Of a DNA stretch of 48,547 nt, positions 33,314-41,165 are shown one piece after another. The notes under the pieces are model-generated. The model ran no database searches and had not been told where the DNA came from. It was given only the letters and a program-made list of their open reading frames with translations. Both the position numbers and the translations under genes were made by a program. How positions within the stretch are numbered: the stretch's first letter is position 1; every line of letters starts with the position of its first letter. Source of the stretch: a virus; IMG/VR virus record IMGVR_UViG_3300025099_000034, positions 1 through 48,547 of that record. One strand, 5' to 3'.

Positions 33314-35556
33314 CTAATTAATTCACTTAATGTTCCTTTATTATTATATGTTGCAAAGTTAAGACTTATTTTTGATTGTTTTTTCTCAGGCAAATAAACA
33401 TGCTTTTGATTTGCCATAATTGCAAGCCCTGAACTAATACTAGCATCGAACTTAGTTCTAGCGCTAATATCAAATCTAGCCCAGTCTTCTAAAGTCCTTA
33501 AAAAATACATACTTCCCATTTCATCACCAGCTCGATGATGTCCATCTAAATCTATACCTACGTGCTTTTCAATATATGATTCTATAGCTGCTGCGTGTGA
33601 TTGCTTTACATCCTCAGAGGTGTTAGGTATACCTCCAAGTTCTTTTTCTGTTTTGGAAAGTTTATTATAATGCTTATCAGGTCTATTCATACTAAACCCT
33701 CTATAACCTCTGTTTTTAAAATGATACAACAATCTTGGTTTATTATTCTCTACAAGTATAGGCATTCCATAAAACACACAAGCCATCAACACTTCTTCAA
33801 AAAATATCTCTGCTGTTTGTGGCCTAGCCACATATTCTAAGAAAAACTCATTGCTTGGAGCTTCATCCATATTATATTTAGTCAAACCATGCAGAGCTCC
33901 ATTAGAACCACCACCACCAACTGTTCCAGATATATCATACGAGTCACAGCCAAATGCTCCTATGTGTTCGTTTACTGGAAAATATACTCCATGTTTTTTA
34001 ACCTTTCTATTATTCAAACCTCTTTTAGGAGTCCACGACACCTTAAATCTTCCCCTAGAATCTGGAGTCCATATCACCTCTGAATCTTTTATACCATCCT
34101 TCCAGTAGAATCTACCTCTAGTTATATGATGCTCCATAATAAGAGAATCATTATAATCTATCTGCTGATATATCTTAGTTAAGTTAAACAGCGATGACTT
34201 GCTCTCGTCTCTAAATGCGTGTGACTCTGTTCTAGGAAACTGTCTGTAAAATTCATTAAGTGCGTCTGCGTCTTTTTTTAATGACTCTACCTCTGCTTCC
34301 CAATAATCTATAGCTCCATTTGTTATCCACTCATTATCTACTCCTTTAATTTTTTTCTCTGGCTTTCTAAACACTGGCATACCAAACCTATCAATAAAAC
34401 CTTCCATGTTCCACTCCATTGGAATAAATAGATTATACAGTCCTGATTTAGTTTGACCATTTGCATTACGTGTTTTTAAATCTGAATCCTCAAACAAACG
34501 TTTAAAGTTTTCTCCACCTTTACTAAGCGCATTTGAAGTTGACCCCATCATACACTTACCGATTATCTTGCTACCCAACCTTAAACAAGTCTTGGTGACA
34601 CGCCAGTTATTTTGAATGTTATTTGGTTTTAACCACTTACCCGATTCATCATGAACTAAAAGCAAAAGCTTTTCACCATCATAAGAGTTATCATCCGTGT
34701 TCTTCCAGTCAATCGTTGTGTCTAATCCTGTTAACTCATCATCCATAACCTCATGCATATTCTTCTTGGTTATTTTAGAAGCTGGAACTCTGAAGGCTAA
34801 TTCAGTTTTTGGTTTATCCATACCATCCTGTATAGGTTTAAAAAAGAATGGAAGTCTATTTGCTATAGGAACAACCTTATCCGTAAACATTTTTTTTGCA
34901 TCCGAACCAGTTTTAGATAATATACCAACCCTTGAATCTCTAGCAAGCGTTCCTGTATTCACACACTCAGATGACCCCATAAAAGAAAACCCTGAACGTC
35001 TTATTTTAAGATAGTCCATTCCAAAACATCTCTTGTCTGCTTTACAAGCTTCCCAGTATATAAAAAATATTCTATTTGCCTCACGGTAATCTGGATATCC
35101 AACATCTATACTTGTCCATTGTAGATACATATAATGAGAACCTGTAATGTAAGTTGATTTTCCATTATTGTAGAACCAGAAACCTAACTCTCTTCTATCA
35201 AACTCCGACTCTATATAATCTACCCATTTGTTTTTAAATGCAGAAGGTCTGTCGTTCCACTGAAATATAGAATTAATTCTAGATAAATCTTTAGGTAGTT
35301 CTTGCCTTTCCCAGTACTGCTCCTCTTTTTTATCAGAACGTTTAAACAACTCCTTTGGCTCTTTAGGTAGTCCAATTGCTAAACCATTTATATTTATTAT
35401 CTGACCTATTGTTCCATTTCTAGATATTACTACTAAGTCATACTTTTCACTATAACCGTATAACCACGTCTTAGCTCTATTCTTTTTTGTAAGAACAGAT
35501 TTAGGAATGTAATCTTTTATTACCTGATATAATTTATTTTGACCTTCGTTCTGCAA
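33310..35556 (-). CDS. terL: Terminase large subunit
   Basis: A 748-residue DNA-packaging ATPase-nuclease. A degenerate Walker A region is seen as RRSGFSFMGSS (186-196). Walker B is LLLLVHDE (297-304), ending in the catalytic Asp-Glu pair. The C-terminal nuclease has GAFGCDSYD with Asp538, a second acidic motif V-E-N-N-K (Glu603) and a likely third at K-F-D-A-S (Asp704). The overall pattern matches terminases of Bacteroidota podoviruses and crAss-like phages. The start is uncertain: there is no ATG before the conserved region, and TTG 35556, which overlaps the previous gene by 23 bases, is the best candidate. The stop overlaps the portal ATG. Confidence 0.9.
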   Translation of the reverse strand: MQNEGQNKLYQVIKDYIPKSVLTKKNRAKTWLYGYSEKYDLVVISRNGTIGQIININGLAIGLPKEPKELFKRSDKKEEQYWERQELPKDLSRINSIFQWNDRPSAFKNKWVDYIESEFDRRELGFWFYNNGKSTYITGSHYMYLQWTSIDVGYPDYREANRIFFIYWEACKADKRCFGMDYLKIRRSGFSFMGSSECVNTGTLARDSRVGILSKTGSDAKKMFTDKVVPIANRLPFFFKPIQDGMDKPKTELAFRVPASKITKKNMHEVMDDELTGLDTTIDWKNTDDNSYDGEKLLLLVHDESGKWLKPNNIQNNWRVTKTCLRLGSKIIGKCMMGSTSNALSKGGENFKRLFEDSDLKTRNANGQTKSGLYNLFIPMEWNMEGFIDRFGMPVFRKPEKKIKGVDNEWITNGAIDYWEAEVESLKKDADALNEFYRQFPRTESHAFRDESKSSLFNLTKIYQQIDYNDSLIMEHHITRGRFYWKDGIKDSEVIWTPDSRGRFKVSWTPKRGLNNRKVKKHGVYFPVNEHIGAFGCDSYDISGTVGGGGSNGALHGLTKYNMDEAPSNEFFLEYVARPQTAEIFFEEVLMACVFYGMPILVENNKPRLLYHFKNRGYRGFSMNRPDKHYNKLSKTEKELGGIPNTSEDVKQSHAAAIESYIEKHVGIDLDGHHRAGDEMGSMYFLRTLEDWARFDISARTKFDASISSGLAIMANQKHVYLPEKKQSKISLNFATYNNKGTLSELIR
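33354..33361 (-). promoter_or_regulatory. Possible promoter -7 element inside the terminase 3' end
   Basis: The minus strand reads TAACTTTG about 40 bases before the portal start, inside the last codons of the terminase gene. It matches TAnnTTTG but is coding sequence as well, so chance is a real alternative. Confidence 0.25.
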
Positions 35557-35812
35557 ATCCTTGTTTTGTATCTGTTTTATTTACTTGTCCTCCAGAGTTA
35601 ATAACCTCTTCTTCTAAATCTATTTTATTTAATATCTCAAACGCATCGAATATAGCTAGTTTTTTTGTAGCTGCTGCGTTCTTCAGTCTATCTGCCGCCA
35701 ACTCATCGTCTGGGTCAGGCTTTATAATATCTTCTTTCGCTACCTTTATCAGTTGCTCTACAGCTCTACGCCCTGCATGTATAATTTCTTTTTTTAAATC
35801 CTCTGACTTCAT
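35534..35812 (-). CDS. Small protein before terL, possible small terminase subunit
   Basis: A 92-residue, mainly helical protein with the string D-D-E-L-A-A-D-R-L-K-N-A-A-A-T-K-K-L-A. Its place directly before the large terminase, overlapping it by 23 bases, is where the small terminase subunit usually lies. No helix-turn-helix or oligomerisation motif is recognised with confidence and it is shorter than most TerS proteins. It starts in an ATGA overlap with the GroES-like gene upstream. TerS is a reasonable guess only. Confidence 0.55.
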   Translation of the reverse strand: MKSEDLKKEIIHAGRRAVEQLIKVAKEDIIKPDPDDELAADRLKNAAATKKLAIFDAFEILNKIDLEEEVINSGGQVNKTDTKQGFAERRSK

Positions 35813-36372
35813 AACTTCATTGTTATTTGATGGTCATACATTCTATAAAGCTTTTCATCGTCTACCGTAAATTCATATTCACTCTCTGGCTTGAACGATA
35901 TTTTATCTCCACTCTTGACTCCTTGTGAAGATAAATATTTATTTGGGTATTTCATAATACCAATCAATGGTTCTTCTTTCCCAAGCTTCATTATAAATGA
36001 TTCTTCAACAGGCACAGGTTTAACAAAACAATATCTATCATGACAAACCCACTGGTCATTATGTTTGTACATAAAGAACTGGTCGTCCTCTATAAAAAAT
36101 AAATCATCTTTAAAAAAACTCTTACCACTCTGCCTTCTCCCTTTCATATCATTATAAAACTTAAATACATTATGGTGAACTAAAAGTAAATCCCCCACTT
36201 CTATCTCTCCTTCATAACCAAGCGGTGTAGCTACAACTACGCCTTGCCTGTTAGAAGCCATGTGGTTTTCCTCAGAGGTACTTGTTATAAAATCCATACC
36301 ATCTATGTCTTTTGTATTGGTATATCTTTTATCATCAAGTGGCTTTACGATAAAATAAAAAGGTGACCTCAT
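35809..36372 (-). CDS. GroES-like (co-chaperonin fold) protein
   Basis: A 187-residue protein. After a loop region rich in Ser/Thr/Asn (about 20-42) it has R-Q-G-V-V-V-A-T-P, then G-Y-E-G-E-I-E-V-G-D-L-L-L-V-H-H, which follows the GroES pattern of a mobile loop, a G-x-V strand and an E-V-G-D turn. A second similar stretch (G-I-M-K-Y-P through V-K-S-G-D-K-I-S-F) suggests the fold is completed or repeated in the C-terminal half. Phage co-chaperonins such as T4 gp31 work with host GroEL to fold the capsid protein. The location two genes before terL fits an assembly role. The fold is likely, the chaperonin function is inferred. A second, more typical GroES gene lies at 48032-48289. Confidence 0.55.
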   Translation of the reverse strand: MRSPFYFIVKPLDDKRYTNTKDIDGMDFITSTSEENHMASNRQGVVVATPLGYEGEIEVGDLLLVHHNVFKFYNDMKGRRQSGKSFFKDDLFFIEDDQFFMYKHNDQWVCHDRYCFVKPVPVEESFIMKLGKEEPLIGIMKYPNKYLSSQGVKSGDKISFKPESEYEFTVDDEKLYRMYDHQITMKL

Positions 36373-36596
36373 TAAAAGTTTATATTATATTCTATTGACA
36401 CCGGCATGTTTGAGTTAAACTCTTTCCAGAGTAATATCTCTCCCTCTCTTTGTATCCAGATTTTGACACTATCACTTCGCTCAACATACTGTATTAAGTG
36501 AATAAAATACTTCCCACCCAAGACATCTTGACCTACTATATAATGCATAGCATCAGACTTATAGTTTGGCCCTATTGAGATTTTACGAATATCCAT
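36372..36596 (-). CDS. Conserved small phage protein of unknown function
   Basis: A 74-residue protein starting MDIRKISIGPNYKSDAMHY and ending with P-V-S-I-E-Y-N-I-N-F. I have seen this pattern repeatedly in phages near terminase genes, but know no function. It is beta-rich by appearance, with no membrane segment. Its stop overlaps the start of the GroES-like gene by one base (TAATG). A TATCTTTG promoter element lies about 20 bases upstream of its start. Confidence 0.7.
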   Translation of the reverse strand: MDIRKISIGPNYKSDAMHYIVGQDVLGGKYFIHLIQYVERSDSVKIWIQREGEILLWKEFNSNMPVSIEYNINF

Positions 36597-36616
36597 TAGA
36601 TTAAATTTAATTTATA

Positions 36617-36624
36617 CAAAGATA
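36617..36624 (-). promoter_or_regulatory. Candidate promoter -7 element (TATCTTTG)
   Basis: The minus strand reads TATCTTTG in the 36-base gap before the gene starting at 36596, followed by an A/T-only leader. If used, it would drive the packaging group (unknown protein, GroES-like, small terminase candidate, terL, portal). Confidence 0.5.
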
Positions 36625-36632
36625 TAAATAAA

Positions 36633-36767
36633 TTACCTGCCTTGACCTCTATATTTTTTCTGGTAATACTTAGATGATTTTACTTTAGATGTTTTAGTTT
36701 TAGCATGTACTCCTGGTCTACGAGTTTTTGGTTTCTCGTAAAGGATTGCTGACATCGACTTTGCCAT
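36633..36767 (-). CDS. Small basic phage protein (KTRRPGVHAKTKTS type)
   Basis: A 44-residue, strongly basic protein starting MAKSMSAILYEKPKTRRPGV and ending YRGQGR. This is a well-known pattern of very small proteins in marine phages, often missed by gene finders because of length. Function is unknown; the composition suggests nucleic-acid binding. It starts one base before the holin stop codon, in the lysis-to-packaging junction. Confidence 0.75.
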   Translation of the reverse strand: MAKSMSAILYEKPKTRRPGVHAKTKTSKVKSSKYYQKKYRGQGR

Positions 36768-37139
36768 TTAATTAGATTTATTATTTAATTTTTCAAACGT
36801 TCTCATACCACCTAATCCAAGCATACCTACAAGAACTGTCATAAGATGCTCCATCTGTAGAGCAGGTGGTGCTGTTGCAGCTCCCATATACCATACCAGC
36901 ATATCTCTTATAATAAAATTATACGCAAGAGCGATACCACACACCCATCCAATAAATGGACGCCATCCGGCAACAAAGATTGTTCTGTGCTTTGCCTCCA
37001 TCTCATTGATAGCAGTTTGCATTTCAATTAGTTTTTGAGGGTCAATCTCTTTTCCTTTAATAAGTTCTCTAATTTCAAGACCTAAACCATCTACGCCTGA
37101 GTCACTGAATCCTAATAATTTTTTTAATAATTTAAGCAT
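36768..37139 (-). CDS. Holin (3TM/GTA-type)
   Basis: A 123-residue membrane protein. An amphipathic N-terminal helix (MLKLLKKLLGF) and a charged coiled region precede RPFIGW (60-65), the hallmark of the GTA_holin_3TM family. A first membrane segment lies at about 61-78, a possible short second at about 80-92, and another at about 99-112, with a charged C-terminus. Holins of this type accumulate in the inner membrane and permeabilise it at lysis time. It overlaps the peptidase gene by eight bases, consistent with a lysis cassette. Confidence 0.85.
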   Translation of the reverse strand: MLKLLKKLLGFSDSGVDGLGLEIRELIKGKEIDPQKLIEMQTAINEMEAKHRTIFVAGWRPFIGWVCGIALAYNFIIRDMLVWYMGAATAPPALQMEHLMTVLVGMLGLGGMRTFEKLNNKSN

Positions 37140-37488
37140 AAGTCCAAATTACGTGTTTTGTTTTAATTGGGTCAGCATCCACATGAATAAATGTTTTTGC
37201 TATTCCGATGCGATTGAATCCAACTTCGATAAGAGCTGATAATATTTTGAATCTATCTGCAGAGGATGTTGCATGTATGTCGGCAGCGAATCCTCTAAGA
37301 TGCGACGAGTTCTCTGTCCCTCCAACCCTTGCATTATGTTTTGGAGTTCTGAAGCCGGAATTAATTTTGAATTGTGTCCCTGCAATTTGACGTGCACTGT
37401 CGAGCAGGAATAAGAAAGACTCATCCATATTCCTACCACTATCAGGGAAATCAGGCGAGTCAAATTCTGCATAACTAAAGTATTTCAC
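37132..37488 (-). CDS. Endolysin, M15-family peptidase
   Basis: A 118-residue protein matching the peptidase M15A fold (D-Ala-D-Ala carboxypeptidase/L-Ala-D-Glu endopeptidase type). Visible motifs are NSGFRTPKHN (43-52), SSHLRGFAADIH (61-72) giving zinc ligands His63 and Asp70, and FIHVD (100-104) with His102. It has the minimal length of phage M15 endolysins and no signal peptide, so it needs the neighbouring holin. The start is GTG 37488, which overlaps the TGA of the membrane peptide upstream (GTGA). A second frame inside this gene (37200-37472) encodes a possible exported peptide. Confidence 0.9.
   Translation of the reverse strand: MKYFSYAEFDSPDFPDSGRNMDESFLFLLDSARQIAGTQFKINSGFRTPKHNARVGGTENSSHLRGFAADIHATSSADRFKILSALIEVGFNRIGIAKTFIHVDADPIKTKHVIWTYA
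37200..37472 (-). CDS. Possible nested lipoprotein/spanin-like frame inside the endolysin gene
   Basis: In another frame of the endolysin gene, on the same strand, 90 codons are open. The product starts with a short polar part, a hydrophobic core (L-I-S-L-I-V-V-G-I-W-M-S-L) and then S-Y-S-C-S, a loose lipobox, followed by a polar domain. Rz1-type outer-membrane spanins are encoded this way, embedded in another lysis gene, though normally in Rz. The lipobox is imperfect (Tyr at -2), and same-strand chance frames of 60-75 codons occur elsewhere in the window, so this may be a coincidence. Confidence 0.3.
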   Translation of the reverse strand: MQNLTRLISLIVVGIWMSLSYSCSTVHVKLQGHNSKLIPASELQNIMQGLEGQRTRRILEDSLPTYMQHPLQIDSKYYQLLSKLDSIASE

Positions 37489-37634
37489 TTTTTTTGAAGT
37501 AGTTGATAAATTTTAATGATTGTATAAACTATAGTTGCTAGTAAAAGTAAACTTTGTAAAGCCTCATTAATTTGAGATATACTAAGTACTAAAACTGTTA
37601 TTCCTAGTATCGTAGGTTCAAAATCTAAATTCAT
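37485..37634 (-). CDS. Small membrane protein of the lysis group
   Basis: A 49-residue protein starting MNLDFEPTILGITVLVLSIS. It has one clear hydrophobic segment (about 26-43, rich in Leu/Ile/Thr) and a weaker one at about 8-20, with a basic C-terminus (Q-L-L-Q-K-K). Its TGA overlaps the GTG of the endolysin (GTGA), which strongly suggests translational coupling. It could be a second holin, an antiholin or a spanin-like helper. No family is recognised with certainty. Confidence 0.65.
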   Translation of the reverse strand: MNLDFEPTILGITVLVLSISQINEALQSLLLLATIVYTIIKIYQLLQKK

Positions 37635-37635
37635 G

Positions 37636-38013
37636 TTATTTTGTTTCATCATTTATAGGTTCAACTAAATCCCAACTTTGAGTTTCCTCGTTCCAAGAGT
37701 ACACATTATCATCCTCCGGCGATGGCGTTGGGGGTTGCCAATCATTATTATCGTCTAAAGACCAACTTGGGTATGGCTGAGCCGCAATAAATATATCACT
37801 CTCTGAGTCGTAGGTATAGCCTATTCCAGCAAACTGTTTTCTTATATTATTATTATAAGATGTTTGCACCCAATTTGTATGACCAAAGAGCGTAGAACAA
37901 AACTCTACTCCTTTAGCTTCGCTTTCTGTTTCACCATCCATAAGCTCATTGTTGTGTACAACAATTACTTTGGTTACTACATTATTTTCGTCAAGTTCTG
38001 CAAAATGTGCCAT
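37636..38013 (-). CDS. Fibre-associated protein (MAHFAELDENN type)
   Basis: A 125-residue acidic protein starting MAHFAELDENNVVTKVIVV with G-I-G-Y-T-Y-D-S-E and a W-(S/D)-rich C-terminus. This family is common next to tail-fibre genes of marine and cyanophages and is probably structural. A longer homologue lies at 42580-43263, so the fibre region contains two paralogues, each following a large glycine-rich fibre gene. A TAACTTTG element is found 13 bases upstream of the start. Confidence 0.65.
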   Translation of the reverse strand: MAHFAELDENNVVTKVIVVHNNELMDGETESEAKGVEFCSTLFGHTNWVQTSYNNNIRKQFAGIGYTYDSESDIFIAAQPYPSWSLDDNNDWQPPTPSPEDDNVYSWNEETQSWDLVEPINDETK

Positions 38014-38025
38014 AATTTATTTTTA

Positions 38026-38033
38026 CAAAGTTA
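38026..38033 (-). promoter_or_regulatory. Candidate promoter -7 element (TAACTTTG)
   Basis: The minus strand reads TAACTTTG in the 32-base gap between the 1038-residue fibre gene and the MAHF-type gene. It matches TAnnTTTG and the word at 20605 and 30855. It could start a transcript for the lysis group. Confidence 0.45.
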
Positions 38034-38045
38034 ATTAAATTTTAT

Positions 38046-41000
38046 TTATGAGTGAACGTATGTTCCACTCCCTGTATATGTTAATATTGTATAATCTCCG
38101 TCTGTTGTTACTGTTGGGCTACCAGTTGTAGAGCTTGAATATTCAGATGTAAGTAATCTTAATATTGCTACTCCTGAACCACCTGAACCATTTGTCCCAA
38201 TTGAACCTGCTAATATACCTGCAGACCCTCCACCACCTCCACCACCGGTGTTCGCTGTTCCGCTTGTTCCGTTTTCTTGACCTGCAGTTGAATATCCTCC
38301 ATTACCACCTCCATCAGTTCCTGTTCCAAACGTTCCATCTCCTGAGCCAGCTTCTGGCCCTCCAGCTCCTCCACCACCAGCATATCCTACAGACGCACCA
38401 GTAATAGAAACACTAAGGCCAGCACCTCCGTTTCCTGCAGCAGAAGAAGCGTTTTGACCGGCAGATGATGCTCCACCACCTCCACCATTTACCTCTGAAT
38501 ACCCACCTAAATTTGTTCCGGTTCCACCAGCGAATCCTTGATTTGCTGTTCCAGTACCTGCTCCTTGATTTGTCCATGCACCTCCACCTGAACCTCCATT
38601 ACCTCCCGTTAAATATGCTGCACCACCTGCACCACCTGTTGCTCCACCACCACCACCTGAAGAAGTGATAGTTGTTATACTTGAAGCTGCAATAGATGAA
38701 TCAGTCCCTTTCCTTGAAGCAACTGTTGTTGCGGTAGTTGAACCACCTGTAGCACCAGCACCTACTGTAATTGTATAAGTGCCAGCTGATAAAGTTACAT
38801 CGCTTTCTGCAGAAGCCCCTCCACCTGACGTACTTCCATAAGATGTACGAAGTCCACCTGCACCACCACCAGCACCATAATATATTCCTGCTGCACCACC
38901 ACCTGCGACTACAAGGAATGACATATTACCTGCTAAAGGTCGTGGTGCTGGGTTTTCTTTAAAGGCCATGTAGATGTAAGTATCTCCATTATCATTTACT
39001 CCTTGCTGACTACCCATAGTCCAACCATCACTATCAAAACTTGATACTGTATTTGATTCGCTATCTTGTTGTGAATCTAAATTAGCAAATAATGTTTGTG
39101 GTGCAGATAAACCTCTTGCACTATCAAATATTCTCCACGAGTTAGAACCATTAATTTGTTTTATCATTAACCAATTTGGCTGAAAGCCAAGGCCAGTTAT
39201 AGATTGTGTACTGCTATTCCCAGTATAAGTTCCCATCTTGCTAAACCCGGATATAGAAGTAAAACAATACGCTATATAACTATCCGATGAACTACCTGAC
39301 AATGTAGTACCAACATTTATTACTGTTGCGGTTGGACTTGTTGAGTTCCAAATACTTCCACCTGACGAACCATTAACTATTTCAGCATCACTAGAATTTA
39401 ATTTAATAAAATTATAAGCAGGGTTTGTACCTGAATTTAAAAAAGTGCTAAAAGAATACCAATCACCACTTCCATTTAATCTTTTTGTAAAAATAATTTC
39501 TGGAGCAGAACCTAATCCATGTCCGACTGTAGAAGCTGACCCCGTTCCGTCCCATTTAACAATACTAATTCCAGCTGCTTGATTTGCGCTAACTATAGAT
39601 TGTATTGCTCCATCTGTATTTATAGTTGGAAGAGGATTAATTTTCCAGTTCCAAGCAACATAAGTTTGACCTGAAGTATTAAGAGCATTGTTAGCTCCTG
39701 TAGTCCATCCATCTGAATCAAAAGAGCTTATTGCATTTGTAGTGTTGTTTTGTGCATTAGTTTTATTGGAAGTTATTTGTTTTTCTGTCCCTCTTACAAT
39801 ATCAAACCAAGCATTGTCTTCAGTAGCACTTCTTCTTTTTGCCCAAACCCAAGACGGAGAAAACCCTAGTCCTGTGATTGATTGTGTACCACCATTACCT
39901 GAGTAAATTTTATTTGCAAAACTATCCGGTAAAGTTGGCGCAGCACTCGGGTCAGAACCAAAAGCTATGTATAAAAATGTTCCTCCATTAGCGTTTACTC
40001 CACCTCCAGAATCTGCTATTTGAAATCCATTAGATAAATAATTTACACTATATCCTGATGTAAGTTCAGTTTGCGTAAGGTTTGGAAAAAGTGTTTTATT
40101 TCTTGGATTAGTTGTGTTTCTTGCATTATCAGTCATAGACCAATTATCTGCACTATCTGTTCTTTTGATTATTACAAACGCAGGTTCAAACCCTGTGTTT
40201 ACAATTGGCCCTGTTGCTGAACCATTACCTGTATATGTGCCAAATTTAGAATATCCGGCTTTTTCTACAAAACAATAATTTATAAATTTTTTACCACTTT
40301 CATTATGAACTCTTTCTGCGCTTCCGCTAATATATACAACAGTGCTGCTTGGTAATTGGTTACCCCAATAATTACTATCTGTTTGTTTAGCGTCTTGCGA
40401 ATTAAACTCAAGCCAAGAACCAGCTGCACCAACAGCGCTACCACCAAGAAGCCAATTATTAGTTCCATAAGTTGATAGTGTATCAATACTTTTTTGTATT
40501 ATTAACTCTGGGGTAGAATTTAATCCATGTCCAAAACTTTCTTGAGATGTATTTCCATTACCTGTATACTCAACTATTGAAAAACCTGAAACTTGATTTG
40601 TTTGTACTGTACTTGTAATCGTTCCATCTGTATTACTACTTGTAGTTCCTCCTCCGGCTTTCCAACACCAAGCTACATAAGGCCCTCTTGCAGAATCATT
40701 AACAACACCTCCGCCATCTGCACCTAAAGTAAATCCATCACTATCAAAAGAAACAAAACCTGTTGGCCTATTTGTTTGAGCTGAGTTTGTGTTTGATGAT
40801 AAATCGTTACCTGCGCCTCTTGTTGAATCGTTTAATATATGGCTTTCACCATTACTTCTATCTTTTATCCAAACAAAGTCAGGCTTAAATCCTACACCTG
40901 TAATAGCATGGGTAGCACTTGTACCGTTATATAAAACCACATTAAAGTTCTCGCTTGGTACTGCTGGTAAATCTTCGAATTGTAAATCTCTCCATTCTCC

Positions 41001-41162
41001 TCCATCCCAAAACTCTACTAAGTTAGTAGTCGTGTTATATCTCCACTCACCTGTACTTGGACTTGTTGGTCTCTGCGCAGTAGTTCCACTAGGCAACTTT
41101 AAAGCAGAGTTTAAGCTTGCTAAGTCAAATAATTCCGGGTTTGTAATTTTTGTTGTTGCCAT
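38046..41162 (-). CDS. Tail fibre with six repeated beta domains and glycine-rich tip
   Basis: A 1038-residue protein. Residues 1-60 contain the collar-type motif G-T-T-A-Q-R-P and R-Y-N-T-T-T-N-L-V-E-F with W-R-D-L. Next come six beta domains in the order A-B-C-A-B-C: A at about 74-168 and 415-508 (G-x-G-F-x-P-x-x-V-W), B at about 192-302 and 529-636 (GHGL-x3-PE-(L/I)-I), and C at about 304-402 and 639-735 (F-G-T-Y/M-G-T-Y-T-G-N). These look like the concanavalin-like DUF7483 repeats of marine phage fibres. The last 290 residues are very Gly/Ser-rich, like receptor-binding tips of polyglycine type. The AB-C triplet seems to have been duplicated. Likely an adhesive fibre; receptor unknown. 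Confidence 0.75.
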   Translation of the reverse strand: MATTKITNPELFDLASLNSALKLPSGTTAQRPTSPSTGEWRYNTTTNLVEFWDGGEWRDLQFEDLPAVPSENFNVVLYNGTSATHAITGVGFKPDFVWIKDRSNGESHILNDSTRGAGNDLSSNTNSAQTNRPTGFVSFDSDGFTLGADGGGVVNDSARGPYVAWCWKAGGGTTSSNTDGTITSTVQTNQVSGFSIVEYTGNGNTSQESFGHGLNSTPELIIQKSIDTLSTYGTNNWLLGGSAVGAAGSWLEFNSQDAKQTDSNYWGNQLPSSTVVYISGSAERVHNESGKKFINYCFVEKAGYSKFGTYTGNGSATGPIVNTGFEPAFVIIKRTDSADNWSMTDNARNTTNPRNKTLFPNLTQTELTSGYSVNYLSNGFQIADSGGGVNANGGTFLYIAFGSDPSAAPTLPDSFANKIYSGNGGTQSITGLGFSPSWVWAKRRSATEDNAWFDIVRGTEKQITSNKTNAQNNTTNAISSFDSDGWTTGANNALNTSGQTYVAWNWKINPLPTINTDGAIQSIVSANQAAGISIVKWDGTGSASTVGHGLGSAPEIIFTKRLNGSGDWYSFSTFLNSGTNPAYNFIKLNSSDAEIVNGSSGGSIWNSTSPTATVINVGTTLSGSSSDSYIAYCFTSISGFSKMGTYTGNSSTQSITGLGFQPNWLMIKQINGSNSWRIFDSARGLSAPQTLFANLDSQQDSESNTVSSFDSDGWTMGSQQGVNDNGDTYIYMAFKENPAPRPLAGNMSFLVVAGGGAAGIYYGAGGGAGGLRTSYGSTSGGGASAESDVTLSAGTYTITVGAGATGGSTTATTVASRKGTDSSIAASSITTITSSGGGGGATGGAGGAAYLTGGNGGSGGGAWTNQGAGTGTANQGFAGGTGTNLGGYSEVNGGGGGASSAGQNASSAAGNGGAGLSVSITGASVGYAGGGGAGGPEAGSGDGTFGTGTDGGGNGGYSTAGQENGTSGTANTGGGGGGGSAGILAGSIGTNGSGGSGVAILRLLTSEYSSSTTGSPTVTTDGDYTILTYTGSGTYVHS

Positions 41163-41165
41163 AAT

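Noticed and set aside
37600-37635. tRNA T-loop-like string (ggttcaaaatct)
   Set aside because: No matching acceptor or anticodon stems around it; it lies in the 49-codon membrane protein gene.
38165-38962. Leu/His-rich plus-strand frames in the glycine-tip region
   Set aside because: Antisense shadows of the Gly/Ser-rich tip of the 1038-residue fibre.
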